Assembly: GCF_008017535.1 (NCBI RefSeq)
Contig: NZ_VRUA01000012.1
Location: 1-64,000, forward strand
DNA: 64,000 nt
DNA from: Ottowia flava
Lineage (GTDB): Bacteria; Pseudomonadota; Gammaproteobacteria; Burkholderiales; Burkholderiaceae_C
Direction of reading: 5' to 3'
Below the pieces are notes generated by a model, which saw nothing but the letters and a program-made list of their open reading frames with translations, ran no database searches and had not been told where the DNA came from. Position numbers and translations under genes: made by a program. Below, one piece after another: positions 1 through 7,765 of this stretch; position 1 is the stretch's first letter, and the number at the start of each line of letters is the position of its first letter.

Positions 1-73
1 AGCCACCGAACACCTGCCTCCCATCACGCGACTCGCATTCGACGGGAACAACGTGTTGAGAAACTACAGCTAG
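1..73 (+). CDS. C-terminal end of an unidentified protein (cut by window edge)
   Basis: The frame beginning at base 2 is open for 23 codons and ends at TAG 71-73; the last residues read DGNNVLRNYS. This is too short to assign a family. It lies about 200 bp upstream of the glycosyltransferase on the same strand. No terminator is visible between them, only a copy of the dispersed repeat. It could also be a chance open frame. Confidence 0.45.
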   Translation, partial: ATEHLPPITRLAFDGNNVLRNYS

Positions 74-212
74 CCTGCACGAGCCCGCTTTTCCCCGCAC
101 CGGCGGCCGGCCGCGCCTGGGCGCCCTGTCGACCTGACACGACACCGTCACGCCCGCTTCACACGGCGGCGCTCCAATCAGAGGGTCGACGCATGGCGCT
201 GCGCCTGCATTT

Positions 213-270
213 CAATAAAAAGTGCTTGCGCCCTACAACCACCTGCGCAGGCAGCTACCAGTTCAATAGC
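213..270 (-). repeat. dispersed triple-palindrome repeat, copy 1
   Basis: First copy of the family described in the findings. In forward orientation the unit is GCTAT-loop-ATAGC, then the palindrome CCTGCGCAGG, then a third dyad of the TGTAGGGCTACA type, flanked by T-rich ends. This copy is on the minus strand, has a perfect CCTGCGCAGG core (242-251), and ends 4 bases before the glycosyltransferase start codon, where a ribosome binding site would normally lie. Confidence 0.8.
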
Positions 271-274
271 ACCG

Positions 275-1363
275 ATGAAGATCATGATCGTCACCGATGC
301 GTGGGAGCCGCAGGTCAACGGCGTGGTGCGCACGCTGAAGATGACCACCCGCCATCTGCAGCAGATGGGCCACAGCACGCACATCCTGTCGCCGCAGGAC
401 TTCCGCTCGGTGCCCTGCCCCACTTACCCTGAAATCTCGCTCGCCCTGGCCAGCCGCGCCGCCGTGGCCCGGCACATCGACAAGGTGCAGCCCGACTGCC
501 TGCACATCGCCACCGAAGGCCCGCTGGGCTGGGCCGCGCGCGGCGTAGCGCTGCGCCGCAGCTGGCCCTTCACCACTGCGTACCACAGCCGCTTTCCTGA
601 ATACGTGCAGGCGCGCGTGCACCTTCCGCTGGACTGGAGCTACGCGCTGCTGCGCCGCTTTCACAACGCCGCGCAGACCACGCTGGCGCCCACGCCCGCC
701 ATCGTGACCGACCTGGTGCAGCGCGGCTTCACCCGCGCGCGGCTGTGGTCGCGCGGCGTCAACCTGGAAGCCTTCACGCCCGATGGCTCGCGCCTGCCGC
801 GCTCGCACGTGCCGGTGTTCCTGTACGTGGGCCGGCTGGCGGTCGAAAAGCAGGTGCAGGCCTTTCTGTCGCTCGACCTGCCGGGCGAAAAGTGGGTGGC
901 CGGCACCGGGCCGGAAGAAGCCAGGCTGAAGCGCCAGTTCCCCGGCGTGCGCTGGTTTGGAGTGCTGGGCGGGGACGAGCTGGCCGCCGTCTACCGCACC
1001 GCCGATGTGATGGTCTTTCCCAGCGTGACCGACACCTTCGGCCTGGTGATGGCCGAGGCCATGGCCTGCGGCACGCCGGTGGCGGCTTTTCCCGTGCCCG
1101 GGCCGATCGACGTAGTGGGCCACCACTCGCCGGGTGGTGCGCTGGATGACGACCTGCGCGCAGCGTGCTTGGCCGCACTGAAGAAACCGCGCGATGGCGT
1201 GCGCCGCCACGCCGAACAGTTCAACTGGCCCGACGCCACGCGCCAGTTCGAGCAAGCGCTGGTGCCACTGCCGCACGCCCGCACGGAGCCCATAGCCGAC
1301 AGCGGCGCCGTGGATGCCGGGGATGCCGGGGATGCCGAGCCTTCGACGCTACCCGTTCGATAG
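275..1363 (+). CDS. GT4-family glycosyltransferase
   Basis: A 362-residue cytoplasmic or membrane-associated retaining glycosyltransferase of the GT-B fold. The N-terminus MKIMIVTDAWEPQVNGVV with its glycine-containing first loop is typical of GT4 enzymes of the MgtA/PimB type. The C-terminal donor-binding domain carries the signature DTFGLVMAEAMACGTPVAA (about residues 250-268), including the E-x7-E motif. The sugar donor and acceptor cannot be read from sequence; a lipid or envelope polysaccharide acceptor is likely. The last residues are odd: a 9-bp triplication (ggatgccgg, about 1312-1338) gives repeated Gly-Asp-Ala, and the final residues and TAG stop come from repeat copy 2. No clear ribosome binding site is seen, because a repeat copy abuts the start. 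A second ATG lies three codons in. Confidence 0.85.
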   Translation: MKIMIVTDAWEPQVNGVVRTLKMTTRHLQQMGHSTHILSPQDFRSVPCPTYPEISLALASRAAVARHIDKVQPDCLHIATEGPLGWAARGVALRRSWPFTTAYHSRFPEYVQARVHLPLDWSYALLRRFHNAAQTTLAPTPAIVTDLVQRGFTRARLWSRGVNLEAFTPDGSRLPRSHVPVFLYVGRLAVEKQVQAFLSLDLPGEKWVAGTGPEEARLKRQFPGVRWFGVLGGDELAAVYRTADVMVFPSVTDTFGLVMAEAMACGTPVAAFPVPGPIDVVGHHSPGGALDDDLRAACLAALKKPRDGVRRHAEQFNWPDATRQFEQALVPLPHARTEPIADSGAVDAGDAGDAEPSTLPVR

Positions 1364-1400
1364 CTGCTCGCGCAAATCTGGCCTGCTCTACAGGCCATTT
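1348..1400 (+). repeat. dispersed triple-palindrome repeat, copy 2
   Basis: Forward copy overlapping the 3' end of the glycosyltransferase; its conserved TAGCTGC core supplies the stop codon TAG (1361-1363). The third dyad is TGGCCTG (1379-1385) pairing with CAGGCCA (1391-1397), a different sequence from other copies but still fully paired. Confidence 0.8.
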
Positions 1401-1749
1401 CTACTTTAATTCTTTACGGCCTGTGCGCCGCACAGCGCCGTGGTCTTCAAGCGTTGACACGGACCAGGCCCACCTTCTGATGGCTGAGCAGCCCGCTCAA
1501 ATGACAGCCACCGGAAGCTGCGCCGCGCCGGCGGGTCGAAGCCTTCCAACGGCCCCATTGTTTCCAACCCCGAAACAGTGCCTTGCCTCCCAGGTCCTTT
1601 TTCAAACCCCTCCCCAGGCGCAAAGTACAGGTCATGGCAGCTGCGCAAGGCCAAGCCCCTCAAAAAGGCTTGTCTCAGCGCCACGGCCACAAACACCGCC
1701 AGCAAAGTCTGCTGGCACTTTGAAGACCAGTTAATCGAGGATATTCACC
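1364..1749. other. 386-bp intergenic region
   Basis: Contains the right half of repeat copy 2 and an AT-richer stretch just after it. No further gene, RNA or terminator was recognised. The open frames crossing it on both strands have no start context, signal or motif. The promoter of the downstream small exported protein gene probably lies here, but no convincing -35/-10 pair was found. Confidence 0.5.
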
Positions 1750-2091
1750 ATGACCAAGTTCGCTTCCATCGCCGCCGCTGCTGCCCTGTCCGCTCTGTTC
1801 GCCGGCAACGCCATGGCCCAAGTGCCCGCCAGCGGCGAAGGCCCGCTGTTCCTGAACGAAGCCAAGGCCGTGTCGACCGTCGCCCGCGACAGCGTGCGCA
1901 ACGAAGCTGTCGCCCAGCGCCCCGCTTCGGGTGTTTTCGACGGCCAGACGGTGGCCCAAAGCAACGCCAGCCTGACCCGCGCTGAAGTGCGTGCCCAAGC
2001 CATTGCCAACCCGCCGGCTTCGGGTGTGTTCGACGGCTCCACGGTTGCCCAGCAACACCGCGTGGCTCCGACGCACGCTGCTGGCGAGTAA
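1750..2091 (+). CDS. small exported DUF4148-like protein
   Basis: A 113-residue protein with a clear Sec signal peptide (MTKFASIAAAAALSALFAG, cleavage likely after AMA near residue 23). The mature part contains a duplicated motif, PASGVFDGQTVAQ and PASGVFDGSTVAQ, about 40 residues apart, with SLTRAEVRAQ between them. The latter resembles the core of DUF4148, a family of short periplasmic proteins known mainly from Burkholderiales, whose function is unknown. A ribosome binding site (CGAGGA, 1736-1741) sits 8 bases before ATG. The gene is monocistronic and followed by a strong terminator. It is probably abundant and structural or stress-related, but that is inference. Confidence 0.8.
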   Translation: MTKFASIAAAAALSALFAGNAMAQVPASGEGPLFLNEAKAVSTVARDSVRNEAVAQRPASGVFDGQTVAQSNASLTRAEVRAQAIANPPASGVFDGSTVAQQHRVAPTHAAGE

Positions 2092-2146
2092 GGTCTGAAC
2101 CGGTTGGCGCCCGGGCGCCAGCCGGAGTGACACCCGCTTACTTAGA

Positions 2147-2172
2147 AAAACGGCCGCGTCTGCGGCCGTTTT
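2147..2172. terminator. bidirectional intrinsic terminator
   Basis: Perfect 11-bp stem AAAACGGCCGC / GCGGCCGTTTT with a 4-nt loop, A-tract on one side and T-tract on the other. It can terminate the DUF4148-like gene on the plus strand and the thioesterase operon on the minus strand. Confidence 0.9.
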
Positions 2173-2195
2173 GCTTTTCCCGCGCCGTCGGGCGC

Positions 2196-2618
2196 TCAGT
2201 CGCTGACCAGCGTGCGCATCCAGTCGGGCAAGTCCACTGCTTTCTGCCGGGGAAAGTTGACCCAGATGGTGGTCGCGCCACCGGCGGCGCAGATGACGCC
2301 GGGCTCCGCCACCTTTTCCATCGTCACCCAGCTCTCGAACGTGGTGCGCGCCGGGTCGCTGGCGTACATCTTCAGCAGGATCTCGTCCGGGTACTCGAAC
2401 TGGCGGTAGAAGTTGCAGAACGCGTTGACGATGACCGGGCCTTCGCCGCTGGCGTCAGGCGCGAAGCCGGCCGAGCGGAACCAGTCGATGCGCGCGCTTT
2501 CCATGTAGCGGAAGTAGGTTGCGTTGTTGACGTGGCCCATGGCGTCCATGTCGCCCCAGCGCACGGGCATGCGGGTTTCAAACACCAGCTTCTTGCGTTC
2601 GGGAATCTCGATCTTCAT
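2196..2618 (-). CDS. acyl-CoA thioesterase, 4HBT hotdog family
   Basis: A 140-residue single hotdog-domain thioesterase that would hydrolyse an acyl- or aryl-CoA ester. Motif WGDMDAMGHVNNATYFRYME (about residues 18-37) holds the catalytic Asp and the conserved HVNN turn of the 4-hydroxybenzoyl-CoA thioesterase family. The start codon overlaps the stop of the upstream EamA transporter gene by four bases (ATGA), so translation is probably coupled. It is the last gene of a minus-strand operon with a DMT exporter and an SDR oxidoreductase. The true substrate is unknown. Confidence 0.88.
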   Translation of the reverse strand: MKIEIPERKKLVFETRMPVRWGDMDAMGHVNNATYFRYMESARIDWFRSAGFAPDASGEGPVIVNAFCNFYRQFEYPDEILLKMYASDPARTTFESWVTMEKVAEPGVICAAGGATTIWVNFPRQKAVDLPDWMRTLVSD

Positions 2619-3508
2619 CGGTGTGCCTTGATGCTGGCCAGGATGCCAGCGGTGAACAATCCGGCCGCCGCCCACTGCGTGGCCGTGGGCCAGCGTCCAT
2701 CCCAGAGAAAAGAGTACAGCAAGGCGAATAGCGTCTCGCTCACGATCAGTTGCCCGCACAGGCTCGCCGGCAGGCGCTGGCTCGCCATGTTCCACAGTAT
2801 CGTCGCCAGCCAGCTCGCACCAAAGCCGATGGCCACCACGACCAGCGCAAACACCGGCCAGCGTGGCTCGGCCATCAGCGCGGCGGGCGCATTGCCCCAG
2901 GCGAGCGCCATGATCGCACCGCCCAGGCCGGTGGCCAGGCCGAGCCAGTTGGCCCAGTCGGTGGCGCGCACTTCGGGGTGGCGGCGCAGCCAGGCCGCGT
3001 TGAGCAGCGCAAACGCCGTCCAGCACGCCATGGCGACCAGGGCCAGCACGATGCCGCGCGCGAAGTGCTGGCCGTGCGCAACACCCATGGTCGCGCCTGG
3101 CCACTGCGCCATCAGCACAATGCCCGCGACCGTCAGCACAAGCCCGGGCAGCAGGGCCGCCCAGCGCAGGCCGTGCGGCTTGCCCAGCAGCATGACCCAC
3201 ACCGGAATGGTGCCGACGATGAGCGCAGGCAACTCAGTCCCCGCGTCGCGGATGGCCAGCACCAGCACCAGGTAGTAGCCGGTGAAGCCAAGCACGCTGA
3301 GCCACAGCGCGCCCCAGGCCTGCGCCCCCGTCGGCCAGCGCACGCGCCGACCGGCTGCGGCCATGGCCACGACCGAGGCCACGCCGTAGACGATGAAGCG
3401 CCCGGCGGTGAGGTTGATGCCCCCAAATTCGGCCACCATGCGCGGCGCAACGAAAACAAGCCCCCACAGGGCACCGGCGGCCAGGCCAGCCGCGATACCG
3501 GTCAGCAT
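2615..3508 (-). CDS. EamA/DMT-superfamily transporter
   Basis: A 297-residue integral membrane protein with about ten hydrophobic segments and two EamA repeats, the layout of RhaT/YdcZ-type drug and metabolite exporters. The N-terminus MLTGIAAGLAAGALWGLVFV is typical, with the conserved ALWG turn. It would act in the inner membrane as a proton-linked exporter of a small metabolite. It overlaps the downstream thioesterase start by 4 bp and follows the SDR gene after 64 bp that hold a degenerate copy of the dispersed repeat. Substrate unknown. Confidence 0.87.
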   Translation of the reverse strand: MLTGIAAGLAAGALWGLVFVAPRMVAEFGGINLTAGRFIVYGVASVVAMAAAGRRVRWPTGAQAWGALWLSVLGFTGYYLVLVLAIRDAGTELPALIVGTIPVWVMLLGKPHGLRWAALLPGLVLTVAGIVLMAQWPGATMGVAHGQHFARGIVLALVAMACWTAFALLNAAWLRRHPEVRATDWANWLGLATGLGGAIMALAWGNAPAALMAEPRWPVFALVVVAIGFGASWLATILWNMASQRLPASLCGQLIVSETLFALLYSFLWDGRWPTATQWAAAGLFTAGILASIKAHR

Positions 3509-3512
3509 GATT

Positions 3513-3567
3513 TTGCTATGACAAACGTAGCTGCTTGCGCTTTCCTGATAAGCGCTGGAGCCTAATT
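3513..3567 (+). repeat. dispersed triple-palindrome repeat, copy 3 (degenerate)
   Basis: Starts TTGCTAT, continues GTAGCTGCTTGCGC and ends with a GCGCTGGAGCC block. It fills the gap between the SDR and EamA genes and lies inside a presumed operon, antisense to it. Confidence 0.6.
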
Positions 3568-3572
3568 CGCCA

Positions 3573-4355
3573 TCAAAGCGCGAAGCCGTCGTCGGCCGCG
3601 ATCACGGCGCCGTTGACGAAGTGGCTCTGGTCGCTGGCCAGCATCATCAGCACCGCGTCCAGGTCCTTGGGCTCGCCCACGCGCTTGCGCGGCAGCATCG
3701 AAATCAGCTTTTGGCCCTGCTCGGTCTGCCAATGCGCGTGGTTGATCTCGGTGTCGATGTAGCCGGGACAGATGGCGTTGACGGTGATGCCGAAGCGCCC
3801 CCATTCCAGCGCCATGGCCTTGGTCATCTGCACCACGGCGGCCTTGCTCATGCAGTACACGCCGATCTGCGGCAGCACCTTCAGCCCCGCCATGCTGGCG
3901 ATGTTGATGATGCGCCCGCCGGTGAAACTGCCCGGCGCCGCACCGCGCGAGCGCGCCAGCATGCGCTTGCCCACTTCCTGCGCCACGAAGAAGGCGCCGC
4001 GCACGTTGGTGTCGAAGACGAAGTCGTAATCGTCCTCGGTCACGTCCTGGATGCGCTGGGTGGTGGACACGCCCGAGTTGTTGACCAGGATGTCGATCGA
4101 GCCCATTTCCGTTTCGGCGTGGGCCACGGCGGCCTTGATCGAATGCACGTCGCTCACGTCGCACTCGACCACGTGGGCGTCACCGCCGTCGCCTTCGATG
4201 CGCGCGCGCAGGTCCTTCAGGCGGTCCATGCGCCGGCTGGCCAGCACCACGCCGGCGCCGGCCTTGGCGAGCGTGCGCGCGAACTGGGCGCCCAGGCCAC
4301 CGGAAGCGCCGGTGATAAAGGCCACGCGGCCGGAAAGATCGATGCTGTAGGTCAC
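3573..4355 (-). CDS. SDR-family NAD(P)-dependent oxidoreductase
   Basis: A 260-residue classical short-chain dehydrogenase. The Rossmann motif TGASGGLG (about residues 13-20), NNSG (about 93-96), and the catalytic YCMSK (Tyr-x3-Lys, about residue 163) are present, as is the PGYIDTEIN stretch typical of the family. GTG at 4353-4355 was chosen as start because it precedes the canonical first beta strand (YSIDLSGRVAFITG) and has a G-rich sequence upstream; a longer open frame exists but its extra residues look non-coding. Likely a 3-hydroxyacyl or alcohol dehydrogenase, consistent with the CoA thioesterase two genes downstream. It is divergent from the ETF-QO gene. Confidence 0.85.
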   Translation of the reverse strand: MTYSIDLSGRVAFITGASGGLGAQFARTLAKAGAGVVLASRRMDRLKDLRARIEGDGGDAHVVECDVSDVHSIKAAVAHAETEMGSIDILVNNSGVSTTQRIQDVTEDDYDFVFDTNVRGAFFVAQEVGKRMLARSRGAAPGSFTGGRIINIASMAGLKVLPQIGVYCMSKAAVVQMTKAMALEWGRFGITVNAICPGYIDTEINHAHWQTEQGQKLISMLPRKRVGEPKDLDAVLMMLASDQSHFVNGAVIAADDGFAL

Positions 4356-4507
4356 GGAAAAAGCCCCCAAAAAACGGATCGCGCGCTGTCGCGCAAGTGG
4401 TGCATCATGCCGCGCGGCCTGAATACAATGGGTCACAGACCCGACAGCCGGTGCGGTTCGCGCGCGGCGGCTGGCCATTATTTCAAAACACGACGAGATC
4501 ACCGCCC

Positions 4508-6208
4508 ATGACACCCGAGGAAATCATCCAGCAATACGGCCCCCGAGAGGCCATGGAATACGACGTCGTCATCGTGGGCGCCGGCCCGGCTGGCCTGTCG
4601 GCCGCGATCCGCATCAAGCAGCTGGCGGCCGAGCGCGGCCAGGATGTGTCGGTGGTGGTGCTGGAAAAGGGCTCGGAGCCCGGCGCGCACATCATCTCGG
4701 GCGCGGTGATGGACCCGAAGGCGCTGACCGAGCTGATCCCCGACTGGCAGGAAAAAGGCGCGCCGCTGCACCAGCCGGTAACCGACGACGCCTACGTCTT
4801 CCTGAACGAAACCGACGGCATGCGGGTGCCCAACCTGCTGCTGCCACCGTTCGCGAACAACCACGGCAACTACATCGTCAGCCTGGGCAACGTGGTGCGC
4901 TGGATGGCGCAGCAGGCCGAAGCGCTGGGCGTGGAGATCTTCCCCGGCTTTCCCGCCGCGGAAGTGCTCTACAACGACGATGGCAGCGTGAAGGGCGTGG
5001 CCACGGGCAACATGGGCATCGGCAAGGATGGCCAGCCGACTGAGAACTTCCAGCTGGGCATGGAACTGCACGCCAAGTACACGCTGTTCTGCGAAGGCTC
5101 GCGCGGCAGCCTGGGCAAGCAGCTGATCGCGCGCTACAAGCTTGACGCCGACAGCGACCCGCAAAGCTACGCCATCGGCATCAAGGAGCTGTGGGAGATC
5201 GACCCCAGCCGCCATACGCCGGGCTTCGTCATGCACACCGCCGGCTGGCCAATGGACGAGCACACCTACGGCGGCGCCTTTCTGTACCACGCGGAAGACA
5301 ACAAGGTGTACTGCGGCTACGTGGTCGGCCTGAACTACAAGAACCCGTACCTGAGCCCCTTCGAGGAGTTCCAGCGCTGGAAGACGCACCCGCGCGTCAA
5401 GTGGTACTTCACCGACGACAACGGCAACGTGAACGCCAAGCGCCTGTCGTACGGCGCGCGCGCCATCACCGCCGGCGGCATTCTGGCGCTGCCCAAGACC
5501 ATCTTCCCGGGCGGCGCGCTGGTCGGTTGCGACGCGGGTTACCTGAACGTCAGCCGCATCAAGGGCAGCCACGCCGCCATCAAGACCGGCATGCTGGCCG
5601 CCGAAGCCGCTTTTGACGCGGTGGCAGCCGGTCGCCAGCACGACGAGCTGACGGCCTACCCCGAAGCGTTTGAAAAGAGCTGGCTGGCGGTTGAACTGAA
5701 CAAGGACCGCAACTTCAAGAACTGGTTCAAGAAGGGCCTGACGGTGGGCACGGTGATGAACGGCTTCGAGCAGTACGTGCTGCGCGGCCACGCACCATGG
5801 ACGCTGCACCGCCACGAGCCCGACTATGCGCAGCTCAAGCCCGCCGCGCAGTGCGCACCCATCGCCTACCCCAAGCCCGATGGCAAGCTGACCTTCGACC
5901 GCCTCTCCAGCGTGTTCATCAGCAACACCAACCACGAAGAGAACCAGCCCGCGCACCTGACGCTGAAAGACCCGACGGTGCCGGTGCGCATCAACCTGCC
6001 GGAGTATGCCGGCCCCGAGGGCCGCTACTGCCCGGCCGGTGTCTACGAGTTCGTGGCCGACGAGGCGACCGGCGGCGGCGCACAGCGCCTGCAGATCAAT
6101 GCGCAGAACTGCGTGCACTGCAAGACCTGCGACATCAAGGACCCGACACAGAACATCGTCTGGGTGACGCCAGAAGGCGGCGGCGGCCCCAATTACTCCG
6201 GGATGTAG
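4508..6208 (+). CDS. electron transfer flavoprotein-ubiquinone oxidoreductase
   Basis: A 566-residue inner-membrane-associated enzyme that passes electrons from ETF, reduced by acyl-CoA dehydrogenases, to ubiquinone. The FAD-binding motif VGAGPAGLSA lies at about residues 22-31. The C-terminal 4Fe-4S cluster ligands are visible as CVHCKTC near residue 537 plus an upstream Cys in RYCPAGVYE. The closing WVTPEGGGGPNYSGM is characteristic of the family. The length matches the usual 550-560 residues. It is transcribed divergently from the SDR/EamA/thioesterase operon, with about 150 bp between. No ETF subunit genes lie in this window. Confidence 0.95.
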   Translation: MTPEEIIQQYGPREAMEYDVVIVGAGPAGLSAAIRIKQLAAERGQDVSVVVLEKGSEPGAHIISGAVMDPKALTELIPDWQEKGAPLHQPVTDDAYVFLNETDGMRVPNLLLPPFANNHGNYIVSLGNVVRWMAQQAEALGVEIFPGFPAAEVLYNDDGSVKGVATGNMGIGKDGQPTENFQLGMELHAKYTLFCEGSRGSLGKQLIARYKLDADSDPQSYAIGIKELWEIDPSRHTPGFVMHTAGWPMDEHTYGGAFLYHAEDNKVYCGYVVGLNYKNPYLSPFEEFQRWKTHPRVKWYFTDDNGNVNAKRLSYGARAITAGGILALPKTIFPGGALVGCDAGYLNVSRIKGSHAAIKTGMLAAEAAFDAVAAGRQHDELTAYPEAFEKSWLAVELNKDRNFKNWFKKGLTVGTVMNGFEQYVLRGHAPWTLHRHEPDYAQLKPAAQCAPIAYPKPDGKLTFDRLSSVFISNTNHEENQPAHLTLKDPTVPVRINLPEYAGPEGRYCPAGVYEFVADEATGGGAQRLQINAQNCVHCKTCDIKDPTQNIVWVTPEGGGGPNYSGM

Positions 6209-6652
6209 TGACCTTTTGCCGCTGATTTTTACCTTTTGTCTCGCAGCAAACTTGGAGATGCTTTGGCGCACCAAGGTCACCGAAGCATACGAGCACGCCA
6301 CACCTCCCGCGCAGATCCAGCCAGACACTGCATCAGCGTCGTGGGCGACAAGGTCGCTTTCGTGCAAGTTGCTGCTATGCAAGTGCCGCGCGCGGTTTGG
6401 ATTCGGTGGCCCTGTTCCCTACGTGATGGCGCATGAAGGTGGCTGCACCACCAAGGACAAAGCGCGCTCAATCAGACCCTCGTCTATCTGCGCATCGAAC
6501 CGATTGGGTGTGCCCGCTGATCTGCGTGGACCTGGCTCACAACGCGCCTGGCGAGGAGGAATCCGCGCAAACCCGTACCAGTGAGACAGTTTGATGTCCC
6601 CATAATGGCGTTTCCGGCGCGGCATTGCACCGTACGACATGGAGACAAAGGT
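6209..6652. other. 444-bp region without a recognisable gene
   Basis: Noticeably lower GC than its neighbours. Open frames on both strands have no family resemblance, no ribosome binding site and atypical codon use. The end nearest the TRAP gene contains CCCATAATGG (about 6599-6608), a possible -10 region; a similar CCCATAATGC precedes the second dctP copy. The rest may be a decayed gene or a foreign remnant, which I could not identify. Confidence 0.5.
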
Positions 6653-7627
6653 ATGAATGGAATGCGTCGCAGCGCGCTGATCTTTGGTTGGGTTCTTTGC
6701 TTCTCGGCAGGCGCATCTGCCCAAACCGCGATGAAAATCAATGTCTCTGCGGCCCAGAACGGTCACCAGGGCATCGGCATCGACACCTTCGCCAAGGAAG
6801 TCGAAAAGCGCACAAGCGGCCGCTACAAGATCCAGACCTTCTACAACGGCGCGCTCGGCGGCGAGCGCGAATCGATCGAGGCGGTGCAGTTGGGCACGCA
6901 GGAATTGACGTTCGCCACCAGCGGCGCGATCCCCAACTTCGTGCCCGACACCAAGATCATTGACGTGCCCTTCCTGTTCCGCGACTCAGCGCACGCGCGG
7001 GCGGTGTTCGACGGCGCCTTCGGACAGGAGCTGGCCAAGAAGTTCGAGCCCAAGGGTTTCAAGCTGCTGGCCTGGGGCGACAACGGCTTTCGGCACATGA
7101 CGAACAACAAGCGCGCCATCAACAGCCCGGACGACCTCAAGGGCCTGAAGATGCGCACCATGGAAAACCCTGTGCACATTGCCGCCTACAAGTCGCTCGG
7201 CATCCTGACCACACCCATGGCGTGGCCGGAAGTGTTCGCGGCCCTGCAACAAGGCACGGTGGACGGACAGGAAAATCCGTTGCCGGTGATCGTGTCACAA
7301 AAGCTGGAGCAGGTGCAGAAGTACCTGACGCTGACCGGCCACGCGTATTCGCCGATGGCGTTCCTGATGAACAAGGCGCAGTTCGACAAGCTCTCGCCTG
7401 CCGATCAGCAGGCGTTCGTCGAGGCCGCCAAGGCCGGCGCCAAGGCCAACCGTGCGCGCGTGGACGAAGACGACGCCAAGGGCGTGGCCGACTTGCGCGG
7501 CAAGGGCATGCAGATCGTCGACAAGGTTGACAAGGCCAAGTTCGTGTCTGCACTGGCGCCAGCCAATGCGCAGTTCGAGAAAGAGTTCGGCAAGGCCAAC
7601 CTCGACCGCATTCGCGCGGTGAAGTGA
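6653..7627 (+). CDS. dctP: TRAP transporter solute-binding protein DctP, copy 1
   Basis: A 324-residue periplasmic binding protein of the DctP family that captures a carboxylate-type solute for the DctQM permease. The signal peptide ends near SAGASAQ. Conserved features include FYNGALGGERESIEAVQLGT (about residues 63-82), DVPFLFRD and the C-terminal helix region FEKEFGKANLDRIR. The start is ATG 6653, with GGAGAC 9 bases upstream. It is a close paralogue of the next gene (most positions identical by eye) and the two lie in tandem before dctQ and dctM. The gap of 138 bp between copies carries its own promoter-like sequence. The ligand is unknown. Confidence 0.9.
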   Translation: MNGMRRSALIFGWVLCFSAGASAQTAMKINVSAAQNGHQGIGIDTFAKEVEKRTSGRYKIQTFYNGALGGERESIEAVQLGTQELTFATSGAIPNFVPDTKIIDVPFLFRDSAHARAVFDGAFGQELAKKFEPKGFKLLAWGDNGFRHMTNNKRAINSPDDLKGLKMRTMENPVHIAAYKSLGILTTPMAWPEVFAALQQGTVDGQENPLPVIVSQKLEQVQKYLTLTGHAYSPMAFLMNKAQFDKLSPADQQAFVEAAKAGAKANRARVDEDDAKGVADLRGKGMQIVDKVDKAKFVSALAPANAQFEKEFGKANLDRIRAVK

Positions 7628-7765
7628 CCGGCGCCGCCCATGCGGCGGCTCGCCCCGCGATGCGCGAAAACCCCGTGGCGGTGCTGCGGGTGTGCCGCCC
7701 ATAATGCGCATCTGCCCGCCGCGCCCAACTGACGTGGCCCGTACCGACACAGGAGACACAACCCC

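Noticed and set aside
4499-6382. 627-codon open frame antisense to the ETF-QO gene
   Set aside because: High GC keeps antisense frames open. The translation lacks motifs and is rich in Arg, His, Val and Ala, while the plus strand encodes a textbook ETF-QO.
6350-6395. Possible further copy of the dispersed repeat (TTGCTGCTATGCAAGTGCCGC)
   Set aside because: Has a GCTAT-like piece but neither the core palindrome nor a third dyad.
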